Positions 1 through 8,449 of a DNA stretch of 64,000 bases are shown piece after piece. The position numbers and the translations under genes were made by a program. The stretch spans positions 38,738 to 102,737 of the forward strand of contig JAVWHP010000006.1 of assembly GCA_036639955.1 (NCBI GenBank), in the 5' to 3' direction. Within the stretch, counting starts at the first letter, position 1; every line of letters starts with the position of its first letter. The notes beneath the pieces are model-generated. The model worked only from the letters and a program-made list of their open reading frames with translations, had not been told where the DNA came from and ran no database searches. The DNA is from JAVWHP01 sp036639955. GTDB taxonomy: Bacteria > Bacillota_I > Bacilli_A > Erysipelotrichales > Erysipelotrichaceae.

Positions 1-1617
1 TACATTCTTAGCTACTAATTCTTTACATTTCTTATATAAATATAGGATAACATCCATCATTTTAAGTTGTTTTTCTAAAGGTACATATGTGTCTTCTGGA
101 TGGAAGGCATTTTGTTGAAGAAATCCTACTCTTATTACTTTAGCAATCTCGATTACAAGTTTTTGATCATCTGGCAATACATCACTACCTATAAGTTTAA
201 CTATTTCCATAAGTTTAGTTTCTTCAGCTAATAGTGCTGCTATTTTACGTCTATCACTTACAAAAGTTATACCTATATTCTTGTTATACCATTTTTCTAA
301 ATCATTTACATATTCAGAATAACTTTGGTTCCAGTTAATTGCTGAATAATGTCTTGCGTACGCTAAGGCTTTATCTAAAGCCCAAAAGCATCTAACAAAT
401 CTTTTAGTATTTTGTGTTACTGGTTCTGAGAAATCAGCACCTTGGGGTGATACTGCACCAATAATAGTTACAGATCCTACATTACCACTTAATACGTCCA
501 TGTAACCAGCTCTTTCATAGAAAGCTGATATTCTGGATGGTAAATATGCAGGAAATCCTTCTTCTGCAGGCATTTCTTCTAATCTTCCACTTATTTCTCT
601 TAATGCTTCTGCCCATCTTGAAGTTGAATCTGCCATTATAGCTACATGATATCCCATATCTCTATAATATTCAGCTAATGTTATACCTGTATATATACTA
701 GCTTCACGTGCTGCAACTGGCATATTTGAAGTATTAGCAATTAATACAGTTCGATCTGTTAACGGTTTTTGTGACTTAGGATCTATTAATTCACTGAATT
801 CTTCTAATACCTGAGTCATTTCATTACCACGTTCTCCACATCCAACATAAACAATTATATCAGCATCACACCATTTAGCTAACTGGTGTTGTGTCATCGT
901 TTTACCGGTTCCAAATCCTCCAGGTACAGCAGCTGTTCCACCCTTAGCTATCGGAAACAAAGTATCTATTACTCTTTGTCCTGTAATCAATGGTACTGAT
1001 ATTTCTCTTCTTGCTTTTACCGGTCTTTCTTTTTTAATTGGCCATTTTTGCATCAAAGTTAATTCATGTATATTACCATAGCTATCTCTTAATTTAGCTA
1101 CTACATCTTTCATCTTGTATTGTCCATTATTAGCTACTTCAATAATTTCTCCACTAATATTTGGTTGCACCATACAACGATGTTCAATTAAATCCGTTTC
1201 AGGAATAGTTGCATAAATTTGACCACCATCAACCATATCCCCTACTTTAACTACTAATGTAACATCCCATAGTTTTTCCATATCTAATGAATCTACATTA
1301 CTACCAGTGGCTATAAAACTTCCTGATTGTTCAGCAATAGCTTTAAGTGGTCTTTCTATACCATCAAATATATTTCTTAAAATACCAGGTCCTAGTGTAA
1401 CACTAATTGGAGCACCAGTACCATATACCGGTTCTCCTGGTTTTAATCCAGTTGTTGATTCATATACTTGTATAATTGTTGCTTCTTTTTTAATTGATAT
1501 TACTTCACCAATTAGTTTCTTATTACCAACATAAACCATTTCTAACATAGCAAATGAATCTGCATTAGCTACACTTACTACTGGTCCATTTATTGAATAT
1601 ATAACGTTCTTATTCAT
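1..1617 (-). CDS. ntpA: V-type ATP synthase/ATPase catalytic subunit A (3' end outside window)
   Basis: Catalytic, nucleotide-binding subunit of the cytoplasmic V1 (A1) head of a rotary V-type ATPase. The ATG at 1617 opens a frame of 539 codons that is still open at base 1; family members are usually about 590 residues, so roughly the last 50 are missing. A glycine-rich P-loop (PGGFGTGKT, lysine near residue 239) and the following CDADIIVYVGCGERGNEMT-type segment are typical of subunit A. The start is supported by AGAGGTG a few bases upstream. It follows subunit E with a short gap and is the last gene of the operon seen here; subunits B and D would be expected beyond the left edge. Whether the enzyme pumps H+ or Na+ cannot be decided from this subunit. 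Confidence 0.95.
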   Translation of the reverse strand, partial: MNKNVIYSINGPVVSVANADSFAMLEMVYVGNKKLIGEVISIKKEATIIQVYESTTGLKPGEPVYGTGAPISVTLGPGILRNIFDGIERPLKAIAEQSGSFIATGSNVDSLDMEKLWDVTLVVKVGDMVDGGQIYATIPETDLIEHRCMVQPNISGEIIEVANNGQYKMKDVVAKLRDSYGNIHELTLMQKWPIKKERPVKARREISVPLITGQRVIDTLFPIAKGGTAAVPGGFGTGKTMTQHQLAKWCDADIIVYVGCGERGNEMTQVLEEFSELIDPKSQKPLTDRTVLIANTSNMPVAAREASIYTGITLAEYYRDMGYHVAIMADSTSRWAEALREISGRLEEMPAEEGFPAYLPSRISAFYERAGYMDVLSGNVGSVTIIGAVSPQGADFSEPVTQNTKRFVRCFWALDKALAYARHYSAINWNQSYSEYVNDLEKWYNKNIGITFVSDRRKIAALLAEETKLMEIVKLIGSDVLPDDQKLVIEIAKVIRVGFLQQNAFHPEDTYVPLEKQLKMMDVILYLYKKCKELVAKNV

Positions 1618-1639
1618 GTGTTTCACCTCTTATCTAGTA

Positions 1640-2230
1640 CTATTTAATATTTAATTTAGCATTATTATAGAACCAATCTTTTTGTTCATTCAATAATGTA
1701 TCTAATGTTTCATCTATAATAATTCCTGTATTAGTTATGATTTTAAATCCACCTATAACAATATCTTCATCTTCTTTAAAATTAGCTTCTCCATAAGTTT
1801 CAATAGCTAATTCTTTATAGTTGCTATCTTTCATTAAAATAATTACATCTTTAAAACCATACTCTTTTTTAGCTTTACTAATCTTTTTAACTACAAATTC
1901 CTTATAGTCTTTACTAGCAACAAATTCAACTAATTTATCTTTAGTTTCTTTAAAGACACTATTTACGAGTTTTTCTCTTTCTCCTATAATGTCCTTTTTC
2001 ATTTTTGTACTTATTGCCGCTTTCTTTATTGCTGCATTGCTTTTTGCTTCTTTTATTTCACTTAAAACAACTAGTTTAGCATTATTTTTAGCTTCTTCTT
2101 CTATTTCAATTAGCGCTTCTTCTTTTAATGATTCGCTTTCTTTTAAAATAGTATGGGCTTCTTTTAATGCTAAATCATTCATTTCAGCTTCAATATAATT
2201 CACTAAATCTTGCTTAGTATTAATTTCCAT
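1640..2230 (-). CDS. ntpE: V-type ATPase peripheral stalk subunit E
   Basis: Peripheral stalk (stator) subunit linking the V1 head to membrane subunit I. The protein is charged and mostly helical: a long N-terminal helix rich in Lys/Glu/Ala (residues about 1-100), then a mixed alpha/beta C-terminal domain ending in GGFKIITNTGIIIDETLDTLL, the usual pattern of subunit E. The frame is open 14 codons further upstream, but I start at ATG 2230 because GAGGTGAT lies five bases before it and the longer start would overlap the end of subunit F. It starts 10 bases after the F stop codon. Confidence 0.9.
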   Translation of the reverse strand: MEINTKQDLVNYIEAEMNDLALKEAHTILKESESLKEEALIEIEEEAKNNAKLVVLSEIKEAKSNAAIKKAAISTKMKKDIIGEREKLVNSVFKETKDKLVEFVASKDYKEFVVKKISKAKKEYGFKDVIILMKDSNYKELAIETYGEANFKEDEDIVIGGFKIITNTGIIIDETLDTLLNEQKDWFYNNAKLNIK

Positions 2231-2240
2231 CTTAATCACC

Positions 2241-2549
2241 TCAGAGTTTGACTCCGATTGCACTTGATACATAACCGTCTATAGTTTCACCAATAGTGGC
2301 GTTACCATGTCGATCTGGTATTTCTACAATCAAAGGTCTTTTTTGTTTTAATTTTAAATCCGAGATAACATCAGGGCATAGGTTTATTAACTTAGTTGTC
2401 ATTAATATAATTGCTATATCTTCTACATGCATTGCTTTCTCTAGTTCTACTAATACTTCATGTCTTTCATGAACTATAGTACTTTCTATTCCAGCTAATC
2501 TAAGTCCCATTGCTGTATCTGCATTATCTGAGATTAAGAAAAATTTCAT
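2241..2549 (-). CDS. ntpG: V-type ATPase central stalk subunit F
   Basis: Small central-shaft subunit (102 residues) that binds subunit D in the rotor of V-type ATPases; the Enterococcus name for this subunit is ntpG. The fold signature is a Rossmann-like start (MKFFLISDNADTAMGLRLAGIE) and the middle strand IAIILMTTKLI, followed by the conserved PLIVEIPDRHG turn. Length is normal for the family. It lies between the proteolipid gene and subunit E in the same operon, and its TGA stop is one sign that the standard genetic code is used. Confidence 0.93.
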   Translation of the reverse strand: MKFFLISDNADTAMGLRLAGIESTIVHERHEVLVELEKAMHVEDIAIILMTTKLINLCPDVISDLKLKQKRPLIVEIPDRHGNATIGETIDGYVSSAIGVKL

Positions 2550-2561
2550 TTTTTATGCCTC

Positions 2562-3005
2562 TTACAACTTAATGATAATTAATATTGAAATAATTAAACC
2601 ATATATAGCTACACCTTCTCCAAGTGCTACAAATATTAATGATTTACCAAAGTTCTTAGCATTTTCAGAGAAAGCTCCAATTGCTGCTGGTGCAGCTGCT
2701 GCTACAGCAATACCTGCTCCTAATGCTGACATTCCTGTAGCTAATGCTGCTGCTAGGAATCCTAAACCTTGTGCTAATGTTCCTGCTATTTGATTTACTA
2801 CTGGTGCTTCTGCCGCATTTGCTGTATATCCTCCAATTTGGAATACTACAGTGCCTACTAAAAGCATAGCAAATAAACAAACATGACTAATCATTCTTCT
2901 TTTTGCTGATTTAACGCTTGTGTTACCTTTAAATACACTAATTAATGGTAATGAGATTAATACAATAATTGCTGCTGGTATAAATAATTCTAATGCTGTT
3001 AACAT
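2562..3005 (-). CDS. ntpK: V-type ATPase membrane rotor proteolipid subunit K
   Basis: Membrane ring subunit that carries the transported cation. The protein has 147 residues and four predicted membrane helices. The C-terminal helical hairpin is classical: a Gly/Ala-rich helix (about residues 80-112) and a final helix with the ion-binding glutamate in ALGEGVAIYG (Glu130). The N-terminal hairpin (residues 5-60) is clearly different, lacks the Gly/Ala-rich pattern and has no membrane carboxylate, so each subunit would supply one binding site per four helices. An Ala-rich linker (TANAAEAPVV) joins the two halves. It sits between subunits I and F. Confidence 0.92.
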   Translation of the reverse strand: MLTALELFIPAAIIVLISLPLISVFKGNTSVKSAKRRMISHVCLFAMLLVGTVVFQIGGYTANAAEAPVVNQIAGTLAQGLGFLAAALATGMSALGAGIAVAAAAPAAIGAFSENAKNFGKSLIFVALGEGVAIYGLIISILIIIKL

Positions 3006-3020
3006 AATATGTTCCTCCTG

Positions 3021-4982
3021 TTAGTTTTCTTCTAATTCCATAGCTTTTAAGCTAATAAATGGTTTACCTTCACCTGTATAGTAACGTGAGAATAGTTCAT
3101 AGAATTCAAGTCTAAGTACTTGTATTCCTACAATCATTCCTTCCATTCCCATAACAAATAGATTACCTAATATAATTACTATAATACTTCCTGCTCCTCC
3201 TACCATTTCTGATAATGTCATAACTACTAACATCATTCCAGCATGAGATAGTACAAATCCCGCTACTCTTAAGAATGACATTGTGTTAGTAATAAATGTT
3301 AGCATTACTTCAAACATTTCAAAGAAGCTTTCTGTAATAAATGCGCCTATTCCGTTAGGAAAGGGTGCTTGTTTCATAAATATATTACCTAATGGTTCTT
3401 TAAAGAACATTAGTAATATTGGCACTACTATAAGTAGTCCTATATAAAATGGATTCATAACATTAATATTAAAGCCTATTAATAGTCCTGCTCCACATAA
3501 TATAGCTAAATAGAATACAAGTCCGGCTATTCCATTGCTAGAACACCATAACTCACATTTAACGTGATGTTTTATACTTAAATAAGTATTAAGTACCATT
3601 GCGCTTACTAGTAGTACTGCTCCTATTACTAGTGTAGTTATTAATAATGGCATTATAAAGTTTGAATCCAGTACTTCAATTGGTTTATCAACCATATTTA
3701 ATCCATTAGTAAATATCGGTGTTAGTATTTCTTCATTTCCAAAAAATGATCCATACCAAAATCCAAAGAATGCTGAGAACATCCCAATTCTTACGCCTAT
3801 TGCTGCTAACTCTAAATGAGTTACCTTATATAGAATTGCTCCTAATATAATTAGTAATAAACCTTGTCCTAAATCTCCAAACATAATGCCAAATAGTATT
3901 GAGTAAGATATCGCTACAAACAATGTAGGGTCAAAGTCTTCATAACTTGGCATTCCATACATTTCTACAAAAAGTTGAAATGGCCTGGCAAACCACCTGT
4001 TTCGTAACTTCGTAGGTGGTGTTAAACGTTTATCACTGTGTGCAGGTCTGTCTTCAATTTCAACATTTTGCAAATCAGCAAATTTATTTTTAAGTTCTAG
4101 AACTTCGTTTTTGGCCACAAATCCAGTTATGGAAAACCTTTCACCTAAACATACTACATATTTTCTTGCTTCAAAAGTTTCATTATGGAACTTTAAACTA
4201 CTTGCATAGTTTGATAGTTCTTCTTTAGCTTTATCTAATAGACAATTGATTCTTTCATCAATTGTTTTAAGGTGTAGTTTGTTTGCATCTATTTCTTCTT
4301 GTATAGTTTCTTCTGCTCTTGATGGAACACCATGTACAAATTCAGGTATTCTTACTCTTTCAAAATATAAAGAAGAGAATATATTGTCTACTTCTCCTTC
4401 AAATCGCGGGGTCGTTATGTACATACACCAGCAATATGAACTATCTGAATTAAACTTCTTAAATACAAATGGTCGATCTGTATAGTACTTAATCTTATCT
4501 TCAGATCCTAATGGTAAACAACCGAATCTAACTTTTAAATATTTAGCATTAAATAATTCATCTAATGAAATATCAGTATCTTCTAAATTTTTTAATTGTA
4601 TAATAGCACTTTCATAATCACCTATTACCTTATTAATTTCTTGTTTAGCATCACTAAGTTCATTAAATTTAGTCTGAATTTCATTAATACTATTTTTAAT
4701 AGCTAATAAATCTAGTTGTTTTGTATCTGTTTCATCCATATCTTTATTAGAGTCTTTAATAGTAGGTTTAATTCCCATTACCATTATTGCTTCGTTTAAT
4801 AAAGTTATTACTTCAGGATATGGGTTATCATCATTTAATGTTTTTATAGCATGTACATTTTCTACAATTTTGCTTGCTAGTTCTGGATGAAAATTATCCA
4901 GTCTTGTAAATCTTAATAGCACTTCATCAAGATGTTCTTTATCTGAGATTATATTAACTAATCTCATTTTAACAATTGCCAT
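3021..4982 (-). CDS. ntpI: V-type ATPase membrane stator subunit I
   Basis: Large stator subunit (653 residues) forming the cation half-channels next to the K ring and anchoring the peripheral stalks. The N-terminal half (1-340) is soluble, with coiled-coil segments around residues 80-130 and 230-270. The C-terminal half carries about seven or eight membrane helices starting at the YGMPSYEDFDPTLFVAISYS region. The final helices contain the conserved TMSFLRVAGFVLSHAGM segment, whose arginine faces the proteolipid glutamate, and the GMEGMIVGIQVLRLEFYE C-terminus typical of the family. It lies 15 bases downstream of subunit C. Confidence 0.95.
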   Translation of the reverse strand: MAIVKMRLVNIISDKEHLDEVLLRFTRLDNFHPELASKIVENVHAIKTLNDDNPYPEVITLLNEAIMVMGIKPTIKDSNKDMDETDTKQLDLLAIKNSINEIQTKFNELSDAKQEINKVIGDYESAIIQLKNLEDTDISLDELFNAKYLKVRFGCLPLGSEDKIKYYTDRPFVFKKFNSDSSYCWCMYITTPRFEGEVDNIFSSLYFERVRIPEFVHGVPSRAEETIQEEIDANKLHLKTIDERINCLLDKAKEELSNYASSLKFHNETFEARKYVVCLGERFSITGFVAKNEVLELKNKFADLQNVEIEDRPAHSDKRLTPPTKLRNRWFARPFQLFVEMYGMPSYEDFDPTLFVAISYSILFGIMFGDLGQGLLLIILGAILYKVTHLELAAIGVRIGMFSAFFGFWYGSFFGNEEILTPIFTNGLNMVDKPIEVLDSNFIMPLLITTLVIGAVLLVSAMVLNTYLSIKHHVKCELWCSSNGIAGLVFYLAILCGAGLLIGFNINVMNPFYIGLLIVVPILLMFFKEPLGNIFMKQAPFPNGIGAFITESFFEMFEVMLTFITNTMSFLRVAGFVLSHAGMMLVVMTLSEMVGGAGSIIVIILGNLFVMGMEGMIVGIQVLRLEFYELFSRYYTGEGKPFISLKAMELEEN

Positions 4983-4997
4983 TTTAAAACCTCCTTT

Positions 4998-6038
4998 TTA
5001 TATAATCAATAGTTTTTCCATTTCTTCTACACTCATTCCATATCTTATGCCTTCTATAATGTTAGTAATATTAGCTATTTCTAACTTATGTAATTGCATA
5101 TAAGATGTATAAACACTAGGAGCACTATTAGAGTAATTCATAAATCTTTCTCCTAGATGATATCTAATTTTATCTGCATAATATTCAATATAAACATAAT
5201 CTTTTTCATCACTAAACATTTTATAGTTAGATGATTCTAAAGCTTTCATAAATTCAGTTGCATCAGTATCTTCTATCATTCTATTTAATTCTTTTAATGG
5301 TATTCTAAAATGAAAATCAATTAGAGATGCTTTAATTTCTTCACTGCTTGCATTAAAGAATTTTTTCATACGATAAATTTTAATAATATTAGATAGTTCT
5401 ATTCCTGAATATAATATACTTTTTAAATCTTTATTTAAAGATTTCTTATAGTATTTATCTATCATTTTATCAATTAAATCATAGTAGAACTTCTTTAATA
5501 ATATTTCACATTTATGAAAGTTCATTGTTGTTTTATCAACTAAATACGGTTTCAATATATTAGCATATGGTGTAGATTTGATGCATTTAGCTACTTCTAA
5601 ATAACTTGTAGCTTTAGCTAAATTCATCATATCAAAATGTGTATACTTTTTCATAAACATTGGGATAGAACTTATAAATTTCATTGTGTCATAATCTTCA
5701 TTGATAAGTTGAGTTAATTTGTTTAGGATTAAATCTATTTCTATTTCATATACTTCATATTTATAAAACTCTAGATCGGACGATGTTGCATAACGCATCA
5801 GTTTAAGCCCTTTTTCAAATAAATCTTGTTTTAGGAGTTCTTCTAGTTGTTGGCGATGTATACTATTATCTCTAACATCTTTTAGAATATCTTTATAATC
5901 TGTTTCTTGTTTTAAATAGCTTACAATTTCAGCAATATTTCTTTTATGCATTAGTTCTGTATAGTTATTTAATCTTAAACGTCTACCATACATTGCTTTA
6001 GCTTTAGTAGAAATAGCATTAGTTGATAGTGATAGCAT
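4998..6038 (-). CDS. ntpC: V-type ATPase subunit C (rotor-ring adaptor)
   Basis: Funnel-shaped subunit (346 residues) that connects the central shaft to the K ring. The sequence is almost wholly helical and begins with the family-like NAISTKAKAMYGRRLRLNNYTELMHKRNIAEIVSYLKQETDY. The C-terminal segment EIANITNIIEGIRYGMSVEEMEKLLII is also characteristic. Length fits the family. It sits directly between the small stalk subunit and subunit I, the usual place in bacterial V-ATPase operons. Confidence 0.92.
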   Translation of the reverse strand: MLSLSTNAISTKAKAMYGRRLRLNNYTELMHKRNIAEIVSYLKQETDYKDILKDVRDNSIHRQQLEELLKQDLFEKGLKLMRYATSSDLEFYKYEVYEIEIDLILNKLTQLINEDYDTMKFISSIPMFMKKYTHFDMMNLAKATSYLEVAKCIKSTPYANILKPYLVDKTTMNFHKCEILLKKFYYDLIDKMIDKYYKKSLNKDLKSILYSGIELSNIIKIYRMKKFFNASSEEIKASLIDFHFRIPLKELNRMIEDTDATEFMKALESSNYKMFSDEKDYVYIEYYADKIRYHLGERFMNYSNSAPSVYTSYMQLHKLEIANITNIIEGIRYGMSVEEMEKLLII

Positions 6039-6049
6039 TAAATCACCTC

Positions 6050-6361
6050 TTAGCTTTCTATACAGGCTTTAAGCATGTAGTCTATCCATGTATCTTTATT
6101 TTCTTCACAATACCTTTGAAGAGAGGCTACAGTTTTTTCTAATTCTATATCGCTTTGTTTTTGTAATGCTTCTAATTCTAAATCAATAGCATTAAGTGCT
6201 GCATCGATTTCTTTCTTTGTTTCTTTTTCATATTTCTTTAGAATAGCTGTTTTTTCTTTTTTAACGGACTCGCCAATATTAGCTTTAATATCTATGGCTT
6301 CAATTACTTTTTCTTGCGCTAATTTATCAGCATTAAGAATATCTTTAATTATATTATCCAA
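6050..6361 (-). CDS. ntpF: V-type ATPase stalk subunit G/H-like (first gene of the operon)
   Basis: Small helical subunit that pairs with subunit E in the peripheral stalk; called F in Enterococcus and G/H elsewhere. I start at the TTG at 6361: a strong GGAGG lies seven bases upstream, whereas upstream in-frame codons have no ribosome binding site. The product is then about 103 residues (MDNIIKDILNADKLAQEKV...), a continuous Lys/Glu/Ala coiled coil. Annotation by operon position and composition; sequence similarity alone would be weak. Confidence 0.8.
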   Translation of the reverse strand: MDNIIKDILNADKLAQEKVIEAIDIKANIGESVKKEKTAILKKYEKETKKEIDAALNAIDLELEALQKQSDIELEKTVASLQRYCEENKDTWIDYMLKACIES

Positions 6362-6460
6362 TGTAATTCCTCCAATCATTAGGTTTAATAAAAACCATCT
6401 TAAGTATACTACCATTCTAATGTTAATTCAAATATATAAAACTTTAATAATATGCTTATT

Positions 6461-6520
6461 TAATCATATTATAGAGCAATCTTTATATGAATTCAGAATA
6501 GTGTTAAGACGGTGTTAAGA
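6461..6520 (-). promoter_or_regulatory. V-ATPase operon promoter with PhoB/PhoP-like tandem box
   Basis: On the minus strand a perfect -10 TATAAT lies at 6473-6468, with only a weak -35 (CTGAAT, 6496-6491, 17-base spacer). Immediately upstream are two direct TTAACA repeats (6518-6513 and 6507-6502) separated by five bases, an 11-base period. TTAACA-N5-TTAACA matches the known arrangement of Bacillus PhoP boxes, and the position is right for an activator. The regulator itself is not in this window. Confidence 0.55.
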
Positions 6521-6552
6521 ATATATGAAATGTAATTGCTTTCAATAGTAAA

Positions 6553-7494
6553 TTAATTCAATTTACTATTAAAATACTGTAATAATAGTGGTTTAGATAT
6601 AAAGATTTCTTTCTTATTAAGATATGCTAAGAAATGGTCGTTTTCGAAATTAAATTTAACTTTATAGGCACATAATGCTTGATATTTAAATTCAGTTTGT
6701 TGTGCTCCATATTTAATGTCTGATAATAATGGATGTTTAAGTGCTGCGAACTGTGCTCGTATTTGGTGAGATTTACCACTTATTAGATTGACTTCACATA
6801 GACTGTAGTCCTTTTTTTCTTCTAATACTTTATAGCCAGTTTCAACTTTTACATAACCAGTTTCACAATGATCAATAATTTTAGCAATATTATTATCTAA
6901 TTTTTTATGATAACCAATTAACATGTCTTGTTTCTTTGGCATTCTTCCTTCACATATGCATAGATAGGTCTTTTCTATTTGGTGTTCTAGAATAGCATTA
7001 TTTATTGATCTTATGGTTGCTGCATTCTTAGCTGCTATTACTAGTCCTTCAGTATTACGATCGATTCGATGTGCTAAAGCTGGTGTAAAACTTAATTCTT
7101 CATTTGGATTGTAAACTTTTGTAACATATAAATAATGTTTAACTCGATTAATTAAAGTATCAACTGTTTCATTTATATCACTATGAGTAATTAAACCTAT
7201 AGGTTTATTAATTATTAAGATGTTGTCATCCTCATATACGATATCTAAAGAACTACTAGCTTTAAGAAAGTTGTAGTCATGTTCATCTTTAAAGAATTCT
7301 TCAGCGATATAACATTGTATAGTATCGCCTACTTGTAGTCGTTGTGATATTTCGCAACGACTACGATTAACCTTTATTTTCTTATTTCTTATATATTTAT
7401 ACATTAAAGCTTTAGGTATTTCATTTAATGTTTTAGTTATAAATTTATCCACTCTTTGATCTGCATCATTTTCTTTAATTATGAATTCTCTCAT
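6553..7494 (-). CDS. RluA-family RNA pseudouridine synthase
   Basis: Converts uridine to pseudouridine in ribosomal (or transfer) RNA in the cytoplasm. The N-terminal 65 residues look like an S4 RNA-binding domain (DADQRVDKFITKTL...KIKVNRSRC...LQVGDTI). The catalytic domain has the family motif HRIDRNTEGLV with the catalytic aspartate at Asp145, followed by KTYLCICEG and SGKSHQIRAQFAALKHPLLSDIKYG. At 313 residues it fits the RluC/RluD group; the exact target nucleotide cannot be read from the sequence. It is followed 13 bases upstream by an unknown gene in the same direction, suggesting co-transcription. Confidence 0.9.
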   Translation of the reverse strand: MREFIIKENDADQRVDKFITKTLNEIPKALMYKYIRNKKIKVNRSRCEISQRLQVGDTIQCYIAEEFFKDEHDYNFLKASSSLDIVYEDDNILIINKPIGLITHSDINETVDTLINRVKHYLYVTKVYNPNEELSFTPALAHRIDRNTEGLVIAAKNAATIRSINNAILEHQIEKTYLCICEGRMPKKQDMLIGYHKKLDNNIAKIIDHCETGYVKVETGYKVLEEKKDYSLCEVNLISGKSHQIRAQFAALKHPLLSDIKYGAQQTEFKYQALCAYKVKFNFENDHFLAYLNKKEIFISKPLLLQYFNSKLN

Positions 7495-7507
7495 TAATGT
7501 AAGCTCC

Positions 7508-7966
7508 TTAATTTTTTATATTATTTAAAACATCATAAAGTTCTAAAGCTGATTCTTTTTGTTTAGCAATATCATTACTTCCAGAATTATTAGTTATTTG
7601 AAATTTAAGGTTACCTCCATTTATAGTATTAATACTATAAATATACTTATTTAAAAAACCTTTTTTAATATCTATATATGCAATAGAATTAAATGGAATT
7701 TTAATTGAACAATTCTCCTGGTCTGGTTTAAATGTATTTAATACAACTATTATAATTTTATTATCTACTATACCGAAATAAGCATATTCATTAGATAATA
7801 TATTTTTTAATGATTTAGTGTTATTGTATATTACTTCTATCGAGGTATCGTTTAATAATTCAGTGTTGGAAGTGATAATTGAGCCTCCTAGTTTTATTGA
7901 ATATTCATGTGTAGCAACGATTTTAGTTAAGAGTTGATTTAATACTTTATCATTTAATGTTTTCAT
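7508..7966 (-). CDS. Unknown protein, possibly PH-like domain
   Basis: Protein of 152 residues without signal peptide or membrane helix. After a helical start it has alternating beta strands (YAYFGIVDNKIIIVVLNTF, CSIKIPFNSIAYIDIKKGFLNKYIYSI, GGNLKFQI) and a final helix (KQKESALELYDVLNNI). A seven-strand barrel capped by a helix is the pattern of bacterial PH-like domains, so I suggest that fold, but with no clear diagnostic motif. It starts at the ATG at 7966, with AAAGGCAGGT just upstream, and probably forms a unit with the pseudouridine synthase gene. Confidence 0.6.
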   Translation of the reverse strand: MKTLNDKVLNQLLTKIVATHEYSIKLGGSIITSNTELLNDTSIEVIYNNTKSLKNILSNEYAYFGIVDNKIIIVVLNTFKPDQENCSIKIPFNSIAYIDIKKGFLNKYIYSINTINGGNLKFQITNNSGSNDIAKQKESALELYDVLNNIKN

Positions 7967-8018
7967 AAGTTTACCTGCCTTTCGTTTAATTATACCTTTA
8001 ATTATATAAATTACAACT

Positions 8019-8048
8019 AAAAAAGGTTTCTCTTTTTAGAGAAACCTT
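8019..8048 (-). terminator. Rho-independent terminator of the tRNA cluster
   Basis: Ten-base perfect stem (AAGGTTTCTC / GAGAAACCTT, 8023-8032 with 8039-8048), six-base loop, followed on the minus strand by six T residues (8024-8019). It sits just downstream of the first tRNA-Leu in the direction of transcription. Confidence 0.9.
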
Positions 8049-8060
8049 AACTTTAATAAA

Positions 8061-8147
8061 TGGTGGGGCCGGGGGGACTTGAACCCCCACGGGATTGCTC
8101 CCAACGGATTTTAAGTCCGTTGCGTCTGCCGATTTCGCCACGGCCCC
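8061..8147 (-). tRNA. tRNA-Leu (anticodon UAA), copy 1
   Basis: An 87-base gene including an encoded CCA (complement at 8061-8063). The acceptor stem is GGGGCCG/CGGCCCC, the anticodon stem-loop is CGGA-CTTAAAA-TCCG with anticodon UAA, and there is a long variable arm typical of leucine tRNAs (TTGGGAGCAATCCCG region). It is identical over its whole length to the copy at 8277-8363. Confidence 0.97.
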
Positions 8148-8178
8148 ATGAGTAATAAATATATTAAATTTTAGTAAA

Positions 8179-8252
8179 TGGAGGTTCCAATCGGATTTGA
8201 ACCGATGATCACAGAGTTGCAGTCTATTGCCTTACCACTTGGCTATGGAACC
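8179..8252 (-). tRNA. tRNA-Cys (anticodon GCA)
   Basis: A 74-base gene with encoded CCA (complement at 8179-8181). The acceptor stem is GGTTCCA/TGGAACC, the anticodon loop CTGCAAC gives GCA, and the T arm TCGGTTCAAATCCGA is canonical. It lies between the two leucine tRNA copies in the same transcript. Confidence 0.97.
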
Positions 8253-8276
8253 ATAAATAAAAAGCAATTAAATAAA

Positions 8277-8363
8277 TGGTGGGGCCGGGGGGACTTGAAC
8301 CCCCACGGGATTGCTCCCAACGGATTTTAAGTCCGTTGCGTCTGCCGATTTCGCCACGGCCCC
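8277..8363 (-). tRNA. tRNA-Leu (anticodon UAA), copy 2
   Basis: Base-for-base the same 87 bases as the copy at 8061-8147, including the encoded CCA. It is the first gene of the tRNA transcript, about 20 bases downstream of the promoter -10 box. The local duplication suggests high demand for UUA-decoding tRNA, consistent with the very A+T-rich coding sequence. Confidence 0.97.
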
Positions 8364-8383
8364 ATGAATTTCACTGCTTTAAT

Positions 8384-8412
8384 ATTATATAAAATTATCA
8401 GTGAAATTGCAA
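8384..8412 (-). promoter_or_regulatory. Promoter of the tRNA cluster, flanked by an inverted repeat
   Basis: Minus strand: -35 TTGCAA (8412-8407), 17-base spacer, -10 TATAAT (8389-8384). A ten-base inverted repeat, AATTTCACTG (8367-8376) and CAGTGAAATT (8399-8408), brackets the -10 element. The promoter assignment is strong; a regulatory role for the repeat is inference. Confidence 0.8.
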
Positions 8413-8449
8413 CAACTAATTTACTTTTTTTTCAAAAAACCTCAATAAT

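Noticed and set aside
8367..8408. Inverted repeat as terminator of potD
   Set aside because: There is no T tract on the minus strand, and it brackets the -10 of a good tRNA promoter.
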